Origin: Paracoccaceae bacterium | GTDB taxonomy: Bacteria > Pseudomonadota > Alphaproteobacteria > Rhodobacterales > Rhodobacteraceae | Assembly (NCBI GenBank): GCA_024742405.1 | Contig: JANSYP010000011.1 | Coordinates: 1 to 64,000 of the forward strand | Direction: 5' to 3' | Length of the DNA: 64,000 nucleotides | In this document: positions 16,650 to 26,219 of the stretch, piece by piece | How the letters are laid out: each line of letters starts with the position of its first letter | Numbering within the stretch: position 1 is the stretch's first letter | Notes under the pieces: generated by a model | The model's database searches: none | Seen by the model: the letters and a program-made list of their open reading frames with translations, nothing else | Told to the model about the DNA's origin: nothing | Program-made: the position numbers and the translations under genes

Positions 16650-18044
16650 TCACTCCAGCGTGTTCTTGTAGACCACCCCATCCTTCATGATCAGCCGGAT
16701 GGTCTCGGGGCTCTCCGGGCGCGGCTCCGCCCCGAACCACTGGTCGCCCGTTCCCACAACGGAGAAGTCCTCCAACGGGTTCCCATCGATCAGCAGGATG
16801 TCGGCGTAGGCGCCCGGCTCGATCACGCCGAGCTTGCCGTCCGGGTAGGGGTTCATGAAATCGCCGGACAGCGCCACGATCTCGCCGCCGGTCGAGGTGA
16901 GCGTCACCAATGACGTATAGGAACCGAAGAACTCGTTATTCAGGTGTTTCTCATAGGCAATCTGGATGTTGCAGTCCGCGACCGAGCCGACGCAGTCGGT
17001 CTGGAAACCGCGTTTCACGGGGCATTCCTTCATGTTCGGGATGTAGTCGGCAAAGGTCGCCGAGGCGGACTTGGCCTTGGCCAGGCTGGAGGGAACGTTC
17101 GCAACTGCCGGAATCGTCAGAAGCCCCGGATCGAAGGCGGTGAGGTTCGTGGTGATGTAGGCGCCCTTTTCATTCATGATCTCCGCGATTTCACAGTCGA
17201 AGGAGAAGCCATGCTCAATGGACATCACACCTGCCTCGAGCGCGTTTAGGATCGCCTCCTTGCGGTAGGAATGCGCCATGACATAGCTGCCATACTCGCC
17301 CGCAACCTGAACGGCCGCCGCGATCTCTTCGGGCGAGCCAGCCACCAGTTGCCAGGGATCGAAGGCCGAGACGACACCGCCTGACTGCATGAACTTCAGT
17401 TGGGTCGCGCCCATGCGGAAATTGTTGCGTCCGAACTTCTGGACGGAGGCCACGTCATCGACCTCCTGGGCCATGTTCAGGCGGCTGAAATTCGTCTCTG
17501 ATCCCGGAGGCGCCGTGAAGTTGGCGAAGTCGGCATGGCCGCCGCGGGTGCTGAGAAAGGCCCCTGACGGATAGAAGCGGGGTCCGTCGATGGCGCCCGA
17601 GTCGATCGCGCGCCGCAGCCCACCATTCGCCCCGCCTGCGTCCCGAACCGTCGTGAACCCCTGCATCAGGTACATCTCGGCCATGAGGGTTCCATGGACA
17701 CCGAAATCTTCCCAGGTTGTGTTGGCTTCCATCGACGGCAGGCTTGGGCCCATCAGCATCAGATGCGCGTGCGTTTCGATGAAGCCGGGCGTCAGTGTCC
17801 GCCCGCCGCCATCGATGACCGTTGCCTCGGGCGCGTCGATGGCATCGGTCGACACGGCGGCGATCAGGTTGCCTTCGATCAGCACCTGCGCGTTCTCGAT
17901 CCGTGCCTCGTTCACCCCGTCAAAGACATGCACATTGGTGAAGAGGGTCTGCGGCGGCGTTTCGTCCTGAGCGGGTGCTGCGGTTGCAAAGACCAGAGCG
18001 GCCACAAGGGCCAGCGCGGGACGGGCCAAGTCTGTCGAGATCAT
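16650..18044 (-). CDS. Exported amidohydrolase (Xaa-Pro/Arg dipeptidase-like)
   Basis: 464 aa with a signal peptide (ALALVAALVFATAAPAQ). An amidohydrolase-superfamily TIM barrel: HxH in LTPGFIETHAHLML, the probable carboxylated Lys in QLKFMQSGG, His in YVMAHSYRKE and SIEHGFSFD, a late TD, and the closing VIEPGAYADILLIDGNPLED. Related exported enzymes (Sgx9260/Cc2672 group) hydrolyse Xaa-Arg, Xaa-Lys or Xaa-Pro dipeptides. First gene of the minus-strand operon (amidohydrolase, DUF3299, M19, porin) and divergent from an AraC regulator 206 bp away. Substrate is inferred only; ester or amide hydrolysis of another compound is possible. Confidence 0.88.
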   Translation of the reverse strand: MISTDLARPALALVAALVFATAAPAQDETPPQTLFTNVHVFDGVNEARIENAQVLIEGNLIAAVSTDAIDAPEATVIDGGGRTLTPGFIETHAHLMLMGPSLPSMEANTTWEDFGVHGTLMAEMYLMQGFTTVRDAGGANGGLRRAIDSGAIDGPRFYPSGAFLSTRGGHADFANFTAPPGSETNFSRLNMAQEVDDVASVQKFGRNNFRMGATQLKFMQSGGVVSAFDPWQLVAGSPEEIAAAVQVAGEYGSYVMAHSYRKEAILNALEAGVMSIEHGFSFDCEIAEIMNEKGAYITTNLTAFDPGLLTIPAVANVPSSLAKAKSASATFADYIPNMKECPVKRGFQTDCVGSVADCNIQIAYEKHLNNEFFGSYTSLVTLTSTGGEIVALSGDFMNPYPDGKLGVIEPGAYADILLIDGNPLEDFSVVGTGDQWFGAEPRPESPETIRLIMKDGVVYKNTLE

Positions 18045-18250
18045 AGCGTGTCTGTCTCCCTCTCAGCAGGCACATTCTCGCGGTGCCCGGTCTGTCCCTG
18101 TATACTGACTGCTTCGCGCGCCGCCTGTCATCTGGAAACGGCTTGGGGTAGTTTTCGCGCAGGAGTGACAGGTTTACGCGAGGTTCCCTGCAAATGCATT
18201 GCGGAATGGGCGATGGGTCTGTCACTTGTGACCAGTAGTGGAGCTGGCCC

Positions 18251-19237
18251 ATGTCCAAGAGCCTTCCTCTTGTCCATCTCAGCGTCTTGCGCCCGCTTCT
18301 GGCCGGGCTCCGGGCGCGCGGGGTCGATCCCGAACCCGTTCTGGACGGTGCTGCGCTCACCGAAGAGGCAATCTCCAGGGAGGATGCGACGGTCCATGTC
18401 ATGGTCGTCCATCAGTTCCTGGAAAGCTGTGCCAAGGCAGTTGAGGACCCGAGTTTTTGCGCGCTTGTGGCTGAGGAGCTCAATCCGTGCGGTTGGCCGA
18501 TGGTCGCAAGCGCTCTGCAAAAGGGTGGATCTCTTGCCGATTTCCTTTCGACTTACGTCAGTGGTGCCAACGCGGTGGCGTCTTCTGTCACCGCCTATCT
18601 GCATCTTCGCGGCGCGCTTGCCGAATTCGGGGAGACCCGGCACTTCCGTCCGGCACTCCTGCCGGCGCAAAACGACGGTTTCATGATCGGGCTCAGCCTG
18701 GCGATGCTGCGACGCACGCTGGGTCGCCGTCTGAATCCGAAGCATGTGACCCTCATCGTATGCGATCCGATGGTGCTGCCGAAAGACTGGTCTTGTTTCC
18801 AGATCCTGAGAGGTGACGAAATGGGCGCGCGGATCCAGTTCCCGTCGCGTTGGTTGACTTACGATCTGAATACGGAACCGTCCGATAGGGTGGCAGAGCC
18901 CGCGGAGACCTTTGCAGGCGAGGATTTCCTGTCCGGTTTCCGTCGCCTTCTGTCGCAGTCGGTCGGACAGGGCGGCTTGACCGCCGACCAGACCGCGGCG
19001 CTGGTTTCCATGACCCGATCGCGACTGGCGCGACGGTTGGCCAAGCAGGAAACGACGATCACACGAGAGATAAGCGCGGCGAAACTCTCTGTTGCGCAAG
19101 GCGCCTTGACCGAGAGCCCGGAGCCCATAGAGGAGATCGCGGCGCGGCTCGGCTACGCCGACCCAAGCAACTTCGCGCGTTGGTTCAAGCGCGCAAGCGG
19201 CCAGAGCCCGTCGCAATACCGACTTGCACGCAGGTAG
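18251..19237 (+). CDS. AraC-family transcriptional regulator
   Basis: 328 aa. The N-terminal about 190 residues match the arabinose-binding-like domain of OruR/ArgR-type AraC regulators (LRPLLAGLRARGVDPEPVLDG, then a helical DUF-type sensing region). The C-terminal double helix-turn-helix includes IEEIAARLGYADPSNFARWF and KRASGQSPSQYR, the classic second HTH. The GGAG-like site is weak but the ATG at 18251 gives a natural start. It is divergent from the exported hydrolase operon across a 206-bp gap and is the likely activator of that operon, responding to a substrate or breakdown product. Confidence 0.9.
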   Translation: MSKSLPLVHLSVLRPLLAGLRARGVDPEPVLDGAALTEEAISREDATVHVMVVHQFLESCAKAVEDPSFCALVAEELNPCGWPMVASALQKGGSLADFLSTYVSGANAVASSVTAYLHLRGALAEFGETRHFRPALLPAQNDGFMIGLSLAMLRRTLGRRLNPKHVTLIVCDPMVLPKDWSCFQILRGDEMGARIQFPSRWLTYDLNTEPSDRVAEPAETFAGEDFLSGFRRLLSQSVGQGGLTADQTAALVSMTRSRLARRLAKQETTITREISAAKLSVAQGALTESPEPIEEIAARLGYADPSNFARWFKRASGQSPSQYRLARR

Positions 19238-19447
19238 AGGACCTGTCGCGTCTTGCGGCGCTCATGTCTTGCGTTCTGGGAATCATCGACAGAAGACGGG
19301 TCTGCGGTTCGCCAACTCCAGCATTCGAGTGTTTTTGCGGTCCGCGCTTGGCTCAAAGTCAGCTTTGGCAACGGGTTGTCCCACGCTCCCTGCGACCTCG
19401 ACAACGTGCTCAGGTGCATTCTTCGGCGCAGCGAGGCGAGCCGTCGA

Positions 19448-19858
19448 TCACTTCTTGATCGGCACGCCATAGAGCTCCAGCCGGTGGCCCTTCAGCCGAT
19501 AGCCCAGCCGTTCGGCGATTCTCTCCTGCAGCGCCTCGATCTCGGAATCGACGAACTCGATGACTTCGCCGGAATTCATGTCGATCAGGTGGTCATGGTG
19601 GTCGCGGTCGGCAGCCTCGTAGCGGGCGCGTCCGTCGCCGAATTCGTGCTTTTCGAGGATGCCGGCTTCCTCGAACAGCTTCACCGTACGGTAGACGGTG
19701 GCGATGGAGATTTTCGGGTCGAGCCCGCTGGCACGGGTATAGAGCTCTTCGACATCGGGGTGATCTTCGGCGTCCTGCAGAACATTGGCGACGGTCCGCC
19801 GCTGGTCCGTCATCCGAAGCCCGCTGGCTTCACAGCGCTCGATTATGTTTTTGCCCAT
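19448..19858 (-). CDS. Fur/Mur-family metal-responsive repressor
   Basis: 136 aa. N-terminal winged helix (RMTDQRRTVANVLQDAEDHPDVEELYTRA then ISIATVYRTVKLFEEAGILEKHEFGDGRARYE), followed by a metal site, DHHDHLIDMNSGEVIEFVD, with the usual E in SEIEALQERIAERLGY. The structural zinc CxxC motifs of enterobacterial Fur are absent, as in alphaproteobacterial Fur/Mur. In this group the protein often senses manganese rather than iron, so Mur is as likely as Fur. It is distinct from Irr. Monocistronic. Targets could include the iron module at 3-11 kb, but the boxes there look like Irr and TGA-N9-TCA types, not Mur boxes. Confidence 0.92.
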   Translation of the reverse strand: MGKNIIERCEASGLRMTDQRRTVANVLQDAEDHPDVEELYTRASGLDPKISIATVYRTVKLFEEAGILEKHEFGDGRARYEAADRDHHDHLIDMNSGEVIEFVDSEIEALQERIAERLGYRLKGHRLELYGVPIKK

Positions 19859-19997
19859 GGCACGATCCGATTTGCCCGTGGACTGCTTAAGCCATTGCGA
19901 CGCGCGTCTCTAGGGGCGAGAGGCAATTCTTGCACACGCGTGGTGGGGCGGCACCGTCGGCCGCCCCGGGTTGTGCTTTGGTTCGGGCTGAACCGGG

Positions 19998-20714
19998 TCA
20001 GGACGGCGCCTTGGCCCCCATCGCCTGGTGAATGCCCGCGCGCGCAGCGTCGGACAGGCCCAGGGCTCGGGCGAGATTGTCGAGATACATCTTCTCGGAT
20101 GCGCTATCGAGCCGGATGGTCATCAGCGACATGCTGTAGACCTGTGCCTTCATCTGGTCCTGGGTGCTCGCAGCCAGACCTTCGAGATCGAGCGGTGCGG
20201 CGAGCTGCTCCTTTACATATTCCAGCTCGTCGGGTGTGGCATCGCCCAGATGCTCGATGATCTTGGCCTGCTCCTCGGCGTCGATTTCGCCATCGGCCTT
20301 GGCGGCCTGGATCATCGCGCGGATCATCAGTTTCGCATTGTCCTCGACCATGGGGTTGAGCGGGTTCTTTTCGGCCATCGCCTCGAACATCTGGGTCATC
20401 GGCGTGGTTCCGGCTGAGGCCGCCCCGCCCATGGCTGCCATCAGACCGCCGAGCCCGGCCATTCCGGCCTGCTGCCTGTCGCCGGCCGCGCCGCCCAGCC
20501 CCATCTTGGCCATCATGTCCTGCACGCCCTGCTTGCCGCCGGGCAGGCCGAATTTCTCCGCCATGTCGCCGAGACTGCTGACCATATCGGCGCCGGATTG
20601 GCCGCCCATGGCGGATTGAAGTCCGGCCATGCCGCCCATCTTGTTGTATTGCTCAAGACCTTTTGCGGCGGCAAAGCCCATCGCCACTTTGGTCAGTGTT
20701 CCCATGAAACTCAT
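19998..20714 (-). CDS. DUF533 / TerB-like protein
   Basis: 238 aa. The N-terminal half is rich in Gly, Ala and Met with low complexity (MGGMAGLQSAMGGQSG and similar). The C-terminal half, from about residue 125, is the DUF533/TerB helical domain: MIRAMIQAAKADGEIDAEEQ, IIEHLGDATPDELEYVKEQL and SMSLMTIRLDSASEKMYLDNL. The A-K-A-D-G-E-I-D pattern is the putative metal-binding loop of the TerB fold. E. coli YebE is a relative; the role is unclear. A short DMT gene is divergent 73 bp away. Confidence 0.88.
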   Translation of the reverse strand: MSFMGTLTKVAMGFAAAKGLEQYNKMGGMAGLQSAMGGQSGADMVSSLGDMAEKFGLPGGKQGVQDMMAKMGLGGAAGDRQQAGMAGLGGLMAAMGGAASAGTTPMTQMFEAMAEKNPLNPMVEDNAKLMIRAMIQAAKADGEIDAEEQAKIIEHLGDATPDELEYVKEQLAAPLDLEGLAASTQDQMKAQVYSMSLMTIRLDSASEKMYLDNLARALGLSDAARAGIHQAMGAKAPS

Positions 20715-20787
20715 GTCTTCTCTTCTCCTGTTGGCATGCCCGTTATCGCAGGGTAGGGCGCGATGTGTAACGCTTTAAACAAAAAAC

Positions 20788-21705
20788 ATGGGCAGGCGGG
20801 TGGCGGCATCGCGGCAAATGGATGTGAAGGGGGCGGCGGCGCTGGTCGGGTTCGCGGCGCTGATGGCGTTCAACCAGGTCGTCATCAAGGTCGCCAATGA
20901 CGGGTTTCAGCCGGTCTTTCTGGCCGGGTTGCGCTCTGCCGGTGCGCTGGTCTGCATGGGGCTCTGGATGCGCTGGCGGGGCCTGTCCTTTGCGGTGCCG
21001 CGGCACCAGATCGGGCCGGGGCTGCTGATCGGCGCCGTTTTCGCGGCCGAGTTCATCTTTCTGTTTCTGGCGCTGGATCTGACGACCGTGATCCGCGTGT
21101 CGATCATCTATTACTCGATGCCGGTCTGGCTGGCCCTGGCCGCCGGGCCCCTGCTCGGCGAGCGCCTGACGCTGCGCAAGAGCGCAGGGCTGGCTCTGGC
21201 TTTCTCCGGGGTGGTCGTGGCGCTGGTCAGCCGCGGCGATGACGGCACCGGGCAGGCGAGCCTCCTGGGCGATCTTCTGGCGCTGGCTGGTGCGGTGACA
21301 TGGGCCGGGATCGCGCTCTGCGCCCGTGGGACGCGGCTGAGGGAGGCGACGCCGGAGATGCAGCTTGTCTGGCAACTCGTGGTGTCGGCGCCAATTTTGC
21401 TGGTTGTGGCGCCGCTCTTCGGGCCGCTGCTGCGTGATCCGCAAGCGATCCATGTCGCCGGACTGCTGTTCCAGATCGTCGTGATTGCGAGTTTTGGCTA
21501 TTTGCTCTGGCTGTGGCTGCTGGGCATTTACCCCGCCGCGCAGGTCGCCTCTTTCAGTTTCCTCTCTCCGCTTTTCGGGGTGCTGTTCGGCGGTCTGTTG
21601 CTGGGCGAGCGGCTGAGCCCAGGGCTGGCCGTTGCAGCAGGTCTGCTGGCCGTGGGGCTGGTGCTGATCAATCGTCCCGCGCGCAAGGTCGCGCCGATCG
21701 GTTGA
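20788..21705 (+). CDS. EamA/DMT-family transporter
   Basis: 305 aa, ten predicted membrane helices in two EamA repeats. Visible blocks: ALMAFNQVVIKVANDGFQPV in the first helix pair, FLFLALDLTTVIRVSIIYYSMPVWLAL, LALAFSGVVVALVS, then in the second half VASFSFLSPLFGVLFGGLL and LGERLSPGLAVAAGLLAVG. Such carriers export amino acids, nucleobases or other metabolites by proton exchange; the solute is unknown. The start could also be the Met 10 codons later (MDVKGAAAL), because the N-terminal leader is basic and no ribosome site is clear at either. Divergent from the DUF533 gene. Confidence 0.9.
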   Translation: MGRRVAASRQMDVKGAAALVGFAALMAFNQVVIKVANDGFQPVFLAGLRSAGALVCMGLWMRWRGLSFAVPRHQIGPGLLIGAVFAAEFIFLFLALDLTTVIRVSIIYYSMPVWLALAAGPLLGERLTLRKSAGLALAFSGVVVALVSRGDDGTGQASLLGDLLALAGAVTWAGIALCARGTRLREATPEMQLVWQLVVSAPILLVVAPLFGPLLRDPQAIHVAGLLFQIVVIASFGYLLWLWLLGIYPAAQVASFSFLSPLFGVLFGGLLLGERLSPGLAVAAGLLAVGLVLINRPARKVAPIG

Positions 21706-21742
21706 GTGGCCTTGGACCGGTCAGGCGCCGTCCGCCTGCCGT

Positions 21743-23170
21743 TTAAGTGCCGCAGAAAGTGCGGTGCACGACCTCGTCCGGTTCGGGCGGCAGGCGCAGG
21801 GCGGGATCCTCCGGCATCTCGAAGGGGCGGGTAACGGCGGCAAGCAGCGTCCTGAAGGGCGCGTAATCCCCGTCGGCCGCAGCCTTGATCGCGGCTTCGA
21901 CCAGATGGTTGCGCGGGATCACCAGCGGGTTTGCCTGTGCCATGGTCGCGTTGTCCGCGCCGCCTTGGCGCTCCAGCCGCGCGGCATAACGCGGCGCCCA
22001 GGCGTTCCAGGCGGCGCGGTCGGTGAACCAGTCCTGCGCGGTGCCGTCCGCCAGTCCGGCGAAGGCATTGGTGAAGTCGGCTCGACCTTGCTCCATAGCG
22101 TCCAGCAGATCGTCGACCAGCGCCTCGTCTTCGGGATCATCACTGGTCAGACCCAGTTTCGCGCGGAATCGGTCCAGCCAGGCCGCGCTGTAGAGCGCGG
22201 GAAAGCCGTGGACGGCGTCTGTCGCCTTTGCCACGGCGGTATCCGCGTCCTCGTCGATGAGGGGCAGCAGGCAGGTGGCGAATTGTGCCATGTTCCAGAC
22301 CGCGATGTTGGGCTGGTTGGAATAGGCGTAGCGGCCGAATTGATCGATGGAGCTGAAGACCTTGTTGCCCTCGTAGGTATCCATGAAGGCGCAGGGACCA
22401 TAGTCGATGGTTTCGCCGGCGAGCTGGGCGTTGTCGGTGTTCATCACGCCATGGATGAAGCCGACCGACATCCAGGCCGCGATGAGCCGCGCCTGCCGTT
22501 CGATCACCGCGCGGAGCAGGCCGAGCGCGTCGCCCGCGTCGGGATAGTGGCGGGCGATGACGTGGTCCGCGAGCAGGCGCACCGCCTCCTCATCGCCGCG
22601 GGCGGCGAAGAACTGGAAGGTGCCGACGCGGATATGCGAGCTCGCGACGCGGGTCAGCACCGCGCCGGGAAAGACGGCCTCGCGGATCACCGGCTCGCCG
22701 GTCGTGACCGCGGCCAGCGCACGGGTCGTGGGAATGCCCATGGCGTGCATGGCTTCGGAGACGAGGTATTCGCGGATCACGGGACCGACCCAAGCCCGCC
22801 CGTCGCCCATGCGGGAAAAGGGGGTGCGGCCGGAGCCCTTGAGCTGGATATCCCGGCGGAGGCCGTGGCGGTCGACCACCTCGCCCAGGAGAAGCGCCCG
22901 GCCGTCACCGAGCTGTGGCGACCAGCCGCCGAACTGGTGGCCGGCATAGGCCTGGGCCAACGGATCGGCGCCCTCGGGCACAGCGTTGCCGGCCAGAACG
23001 TCGAGGCCGTCGGGGGCCTTCAGTGAATCAGGGTCGAGCCCCAGATCGCGGGCGAGCGTAGGGTTGATGGCGATCAGGCCCGGCGCCCGCACGGGGTTCG
23101 CCGATTGGCGATGATAGAACCGCTCGGGCAGGCGGGCATAGCTGTTGTCGAAGGGAATTTGCAGCGTCAT
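21743..23170 (-). CDS. selO: Protein adenylyltransferase SelO (YdiU)
   Basis: 475 aa from the ATG at 23170 (the 11-codon upstream extension has no good ribosome site). SelO pseudokinases transfer AMP from ATP to Ser, Thr or Tyr of proteins involved in redox balance. Blocks: [22 protein letters not shown], split at [14 protein letters not shown], then [33 protein letters not shown] and [20 protein letters not shown], where the NTDN and DYGP acidic residues bind metal. The C-terminal redox Cys of SelO is present near the end (HRTFCGT), a simple Cys in place of selenocysteine. Monocistronic. Confidence 0.94.
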   Translation of the reverse strand: MTLQIPFDNSYARLPERFYHRQSANPVRAPGLIAINPTLARDLGLDPDSLKAPDGLDVLAGNAVPEGADPLAQAYAGHQFGGWSPQLGDGRALLLGEVVDRHGLRRDIQLKGSGRTPFSRMGDGRAWVGPVIREYLVSEAMHAMGIPTTRALAAVTTGEPVIREAVFPGAVLTRVASSHIRVGTFQFFAARGDEEAVRLLADHVIARHYPDAGDALGLLRAVIERQARLIAAWMSVGFIHGVMNTDNAQLAGETIDYGPCAFMDTYEGNKVFSSIDQFGRYAYSNQPNIAVWNMAQFATCLLPLIDEDADTAVAKATDAVHGFPALYSAAWLDRFRAKLGLTSDDPEDEALVDDLLDAMEQGRADFTNAFAGLADGTAQDWFTDRAAWNAWAPRYAARLERQGGADNATMAQANPLVIPRNHLVEAAIKAAADGDYAPFRTLLAAVTRPFEMPEDPALRLPPEPDEVVHRTFCGT

Positions 23171-23232
23171 GTCAGGCCGCTCCTGTGTTCTGAGGTGACA
23201 CATAGGCCCTGCGGCGGCCCATGGCGAGGGGG

Positions 23233-23346
23233 GCTCCCGCCCGTCGCTGCCCTCTGGCGAGGGCGCCTCCCGTTGGGCCGCGCAGCGCGCTCGCGCGCTG
23301 CGCGGCCCAACGCCTGCAGGCCGAAAGGCCGGAAGGAGGCGGGAGC
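23233..23346. repeat. Large intergenic palindromic element with a 20-bp perfect stem
   Basis: Between selO and the Sua5 gene. The core, 23271-23312, is a perfect 20-bp inverted repeat with only two bases (TC) between arms; each arm reads CGTTGGGCCGCGCAGCGCGC or its complement. An outer pair, GCTCCCGCC at 23233-23241 and GGCGGGAGC at 23338-23346, is nearly concentric with the core, and a GCCTCC/GGAGGC pair lies between. The result can fold as one long GC-rich hairpin. There is no T-run, so it is not a standard terminator. The form is that of a REP/BIME-like dispersed repeat. Confidence 0.8.
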
Positions 23347-23417
23347 GCCACTTGCCCCGGAGCGGCGAGCCCGAGCAACATGGCTGGCGGTAGTTTTGCG
23401 CGGGCTAGCGGCGCGGG

Positions 23418-24380
23418 CTAAAGACGCGGGGTGGCGGCGCGGCGCAGGCGGTCGTTGAGCGCGCGGCCGATGCCTGTGTCGGGGATGGGGGCGATGGCGA
23501 TGGCACGGGCACCCTGTTCGTCAAGCCGATGGAGGGCCGCAAAGAGATTGGCCGCCGCTTCGCGCAGGTCGCCGGCGGGCGAGAGGTTTTCGGCAGATCC
23601 CTGAACCGGCCCGAAACCCAGCAGCAGCTCCCCGGGGAGGACATCGGTGGCGTTCAGTCTCAGCGGCGTGCGCGGCGCGTAATGACGGCTCATCTGCCCG
23701 GGCGCGGAGGGCGCGTCATCCTCGGTAGCCTTGCCATCGCCGGTGACCGGCAGGCTGGCGGCGGCGCTCATCTCTTCGACACTCACCGCACCGGCGCGGA
23801 GCAGGCGCGGCGTCTCGCCGGACAGGTCGACGATCGTCGATTCCAGCCCAACGGTGCAGGCGCCGCCATCGATCACCGCATCGATCCGGCCTGCGAGCCC
23901 CTCCAGCACATGAGCCGCCGTCGTCGGACTGATCCGGCCGGAAGGATTGGCCGATGGCGCCGCGACCGGTCCGCCGAAGGTTGTCAGCAGGGCCTGCGCC
24001 ACCGGCGCGTCGGGCACGCGCAGACCTACGGTGCCGAGGCCCGCGGTGACCCGCTCCGACAGCCCGTGGCCGTCGCGCAAGGGAAGCACGAGCGTCAGCG
24101 GCCCGGGCCAGAAGGCGCCGGCCAGCCGTTCGGCCAGCGGTGTCACCTGGGCCAGCGCGGCGGCCTGGTCCGGCGCAGCCAGATGCACGATCAGCGGATT
24201 GACCGAGGGCCGTCCCTTGGCCGCATAGATACCCGCGACGGCGCTGTCACTCCGGGCATCGGCGCCGAGGCCGTAGACCGTTTCGGTCGGAAATGCGACC
24301 AGACCACCGGCTGCCAGCAGTGCCGCGCCGCGTGCGATGCCGGCGCTGTCCGGAGCAAGGATTTCGGTGATGGGTGCCAT
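23418..24380 (-). CDS. L-threonylcarbamoyladenylate synthase (Sua5)
   Basis: 320 aa from the ATG at 24380. It makes threonylcarbamoyl-AMP from Thr, bicarbonate and ATP for the t6A37 modification of ANN-decoding tRNAs. The YrdC-like N-terminal domain shows GGLVAFPTETVYGLGADA, YAAKGRPSVNPLIVHL, PGPLTLVLP, VGLRVPD and PSANPSGRISPT. A linker (SRHYAP) and the smaller Sua5 C-terminal domain follow, making this the long Sua5 form rather than short TsaC. Divergent from the acyl-CoA dehydrogenase 119 bp away. Confidence 0.95.
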   Translation of the reverse strand: MAPITEILAPDSAGIARGAALLAAGGLVAFPTETVYGLGADARSDSAVAGIYAAKGRPSVNPLIVHLAAPDQAAALAQVTPLAERLAGAFWPGPLTLVLPLRDGHGLSERVTAGLGTVGLRVPDAPVAQALLTTFGGPVAAPSANPSGRISPTTAAHVLEGLAGRIDAVIDGGACTVGLESTIVDLSGETPRLLRAGAVSVEEMSAAASLPVTGDGKATEDDAPSAPGQMSRHYAPRTPLRLNATDVLPGELLLGFGPVQGSAENLSPAGDLREAAANLFAALHRLDEQGARAIAIAPIPDTGIGRALNDRLRRAATPRL

Positions 24381-24499
24381 GGGCCGTGACGCTGCGTTTG
24401 GGTTGTGCGCGTGCGGGGCGGGGATAGGGTGCCGTCCAGCGCATCGCGTCATACAGCCGTCCCGCGGTGCTGCCAAGGTGCGCCCCGAGGAGTTATCCC

Positions 24500-26206
24500 A
24501 TGCCCTTCCGTTCGCCTGTTTCCGACCAGCTTTTCGTTCTGGACCATATCGTGGGCTATGACCGCCTCCCTGGAACCGCGCGCTTTGCCGGCGCCGACCG
24601 GGAGACCGCAGGCGCCGTCCTGACCGAGGCTGGCCGGCTCTGCGACGAGATCCTGGCACCACTGCGCCGCACTGGCGATACCGATCCCGCGCGGCTCGAA
24701 AACGGCGTGGTGCGCACACCTGCGGGGTTTGCCGAGGCCTATGGCGCCATCGCGGAAGGCGGCTGGGTCGGCGCGGCCGCTGATCCGGCCTGGGGCGGGC
24801 TGGGGCTGCCCGTGACGCTCCAGACCGCTGTCAGCGAGATGATGTCCGGCGCCAACCTGGCGCTGCAGATCTGCCCGCTGCTCACCCAGGGCCAGATCGA
24901 GGCGCTGGAGCACCATGCGAGCGACGCGCTGAAGGCACTCTACCTGCCCAAGCTCACCTCGGGCGCCTGGACCGGGACGATGAACCTGACCGAGCCCCAG
25001 GCGGGCTCCGACGTGGGCGCGGTCCGCACGGCGGCTACGGACCATGGCGATGGTTCGTACCGGATCAGCGGGCAGAAGATCTACATTTCCTATGGCGATC
25101 ATGATTTGGCGGAGAATATCTGCCACCTCGTTCTAGCGCGCCTGCCTGGCGCGGCGCCGGGGACCAAGGGGATCAGCCTGTTTCTGGTGCCCAAGCGGCT
25201 GCCAGACGAAGCCGGCCGGCCGGGGGTCGCGAACGGGGTGAAGGTGGTCAGCCTCGAACATAAACTGGGCCTCCATGGGTCACCCACCGCCGTGCTGCAG
25301 TTCGAGGAGGCGACCGGCTGGCTCGTCGGCGAGCCCAATGGTGGGATGGCCGCGATGTTCACCATGATGAACAATGCCCGCCTCGGTGTGGGCGTGCAGG
25401 GTGTGGGCAGCGCCGAGGGTGCCTATCAGCACGCGCTGGCCTATGCGCTGGACCGCCACCAGGGGCCGACGCCGACTGGCGCGCCGGGGATTGCCGATCA
25501 CGCCGATGTGCGCCGGATGCTGACGGCGATGCGAGCCGATATCTTTGCCGCGCGGGCGTTGGCGCTCGATTGCGCGGTGGCCATCGACATGGCGCGCGCC
25601 ACCGGTGAGGACGGCTGGGCCGCCCGGGCCGCGCTGCTGACACCGCTGGCCAAGGCTTTCGGTACCGACACCGGGATCGCGGTGGCCGAGCAGGGGGTGC
25701 AGGTCCATGGCGGGATCGGCGTGATCGAGGAAGCCGGCGCCGCCCAGTTCAGCCGTGATGTGCGCGTCACCGCGATCTACGAGGGCACCAACGGGATCCA
25801 GGCGATGGATCTGGTGGCGCGCAAGATGGCTGATGGGGGCGAGGCTGCTTTCGCGCTGATCGACGCGATCACGGAGCAGGCCGAGGTCGGGCGCGACAGG
25901 CTGCCCGATCTGGCCGAAGCGGTCTGGGAGGCGGCGGAGACTCTGCGCGAGGCCACCGAATGGCTGGTGACCCAGCCCGACATGACCGACCGTTTCGCGG
26001 GGGCCGTGCCGTTTCTGCGCGGGATGGCGCGGGTGCTCGGCGGCCACTATCATCTTTGTGCGGCCCTTGCGGGCGATACGCCACGTGTCGCACTCGCGCG
26101 CTTCTACATTAAGCGTTTGCTGCCGGAGCATGCCGCATCGCTGACGCAGGCGCGCGAAGGCGCGGCAGGGCTCTATGATCTGAGCCTGGAGGATCTGGCA
26201 GCCTAA
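24500..26206 (+). CDS. Acyl-CoA dehydrogenase, long DmdC/FadE-like form
   Basis: 568 aa from the ATG at 24500 with a CCGAGGAG ribosome site. FAD-dependent alpha,beta-dehydrogenation of an acyl-CoA. Domains: short N-terminal extra domain, ACAD N (to about 150), middle domain with GTMNLTEPQAGSDVGAV and the QKIYISYGDHD block, C-terminal helical domain with QVHGGIGVIEEAGAAQFSRD and the catalytic Glu in IYEGTNGIQAMDL, then the extra C-terminal domain of about 120 residues. The length and C-terminal domain are those of DmdC-type (methylmercaptopropionyl-CoA) and related dehydrogenases; several paralogues are common in Roseobacters, so the substrate is uncertain. Followed 13 bp later by an MBL hydrolase. 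Confidence 0.92.
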   Translation: MPFRSPVSDQLFVLDHIVGYDRLPGTARFAGADRETAGAVLTEAGRLCDEILAPLRRTGDTDPARLENGVVRTPAGFAEAYGAIAEGGWVGAAADPAWGGLGLPVTLQTAVSEMMSGANLALQICPLLTQGQIEALEHHASDALKALYLPKLTSGAWTGTMNLTEPQAGSDVGAVRTAATDHGDGSYRISGQKIYISYGDHDLAENICHLVLARLPGAAPGTKGISLFLVPKRLPDEAGRPGVANGVKVVSLEHKLGLHGSPTAVLQFEEATGWLVGEPNGGMAAMFTMMNNARLGVGVQGVGSAEGAYQHALAYALDRHQGPTPTGAPGIADHADVRRMLTAMRADIFAARALALDCAVAIDMARATGEDGWAARAALLTPLAKAFGTDTGIAVAEQGVQVHGGIGVIEEAGAAQFSRDVRVTAIYEGTNGIQAMDLVARKMADGGEAAFALIDAITEQAEVGRDRLPDLAEAVWEAAETLREATEWLVTQPDMTDRFAGAVPFLRGMARVLGGHYHLCAALAGDTPRVALARFYIKRLLPEHAASLTQAREGAAGLYDLSLEDLAA

Positions 26207-26219
26207 GGGGGCGCTGAGC

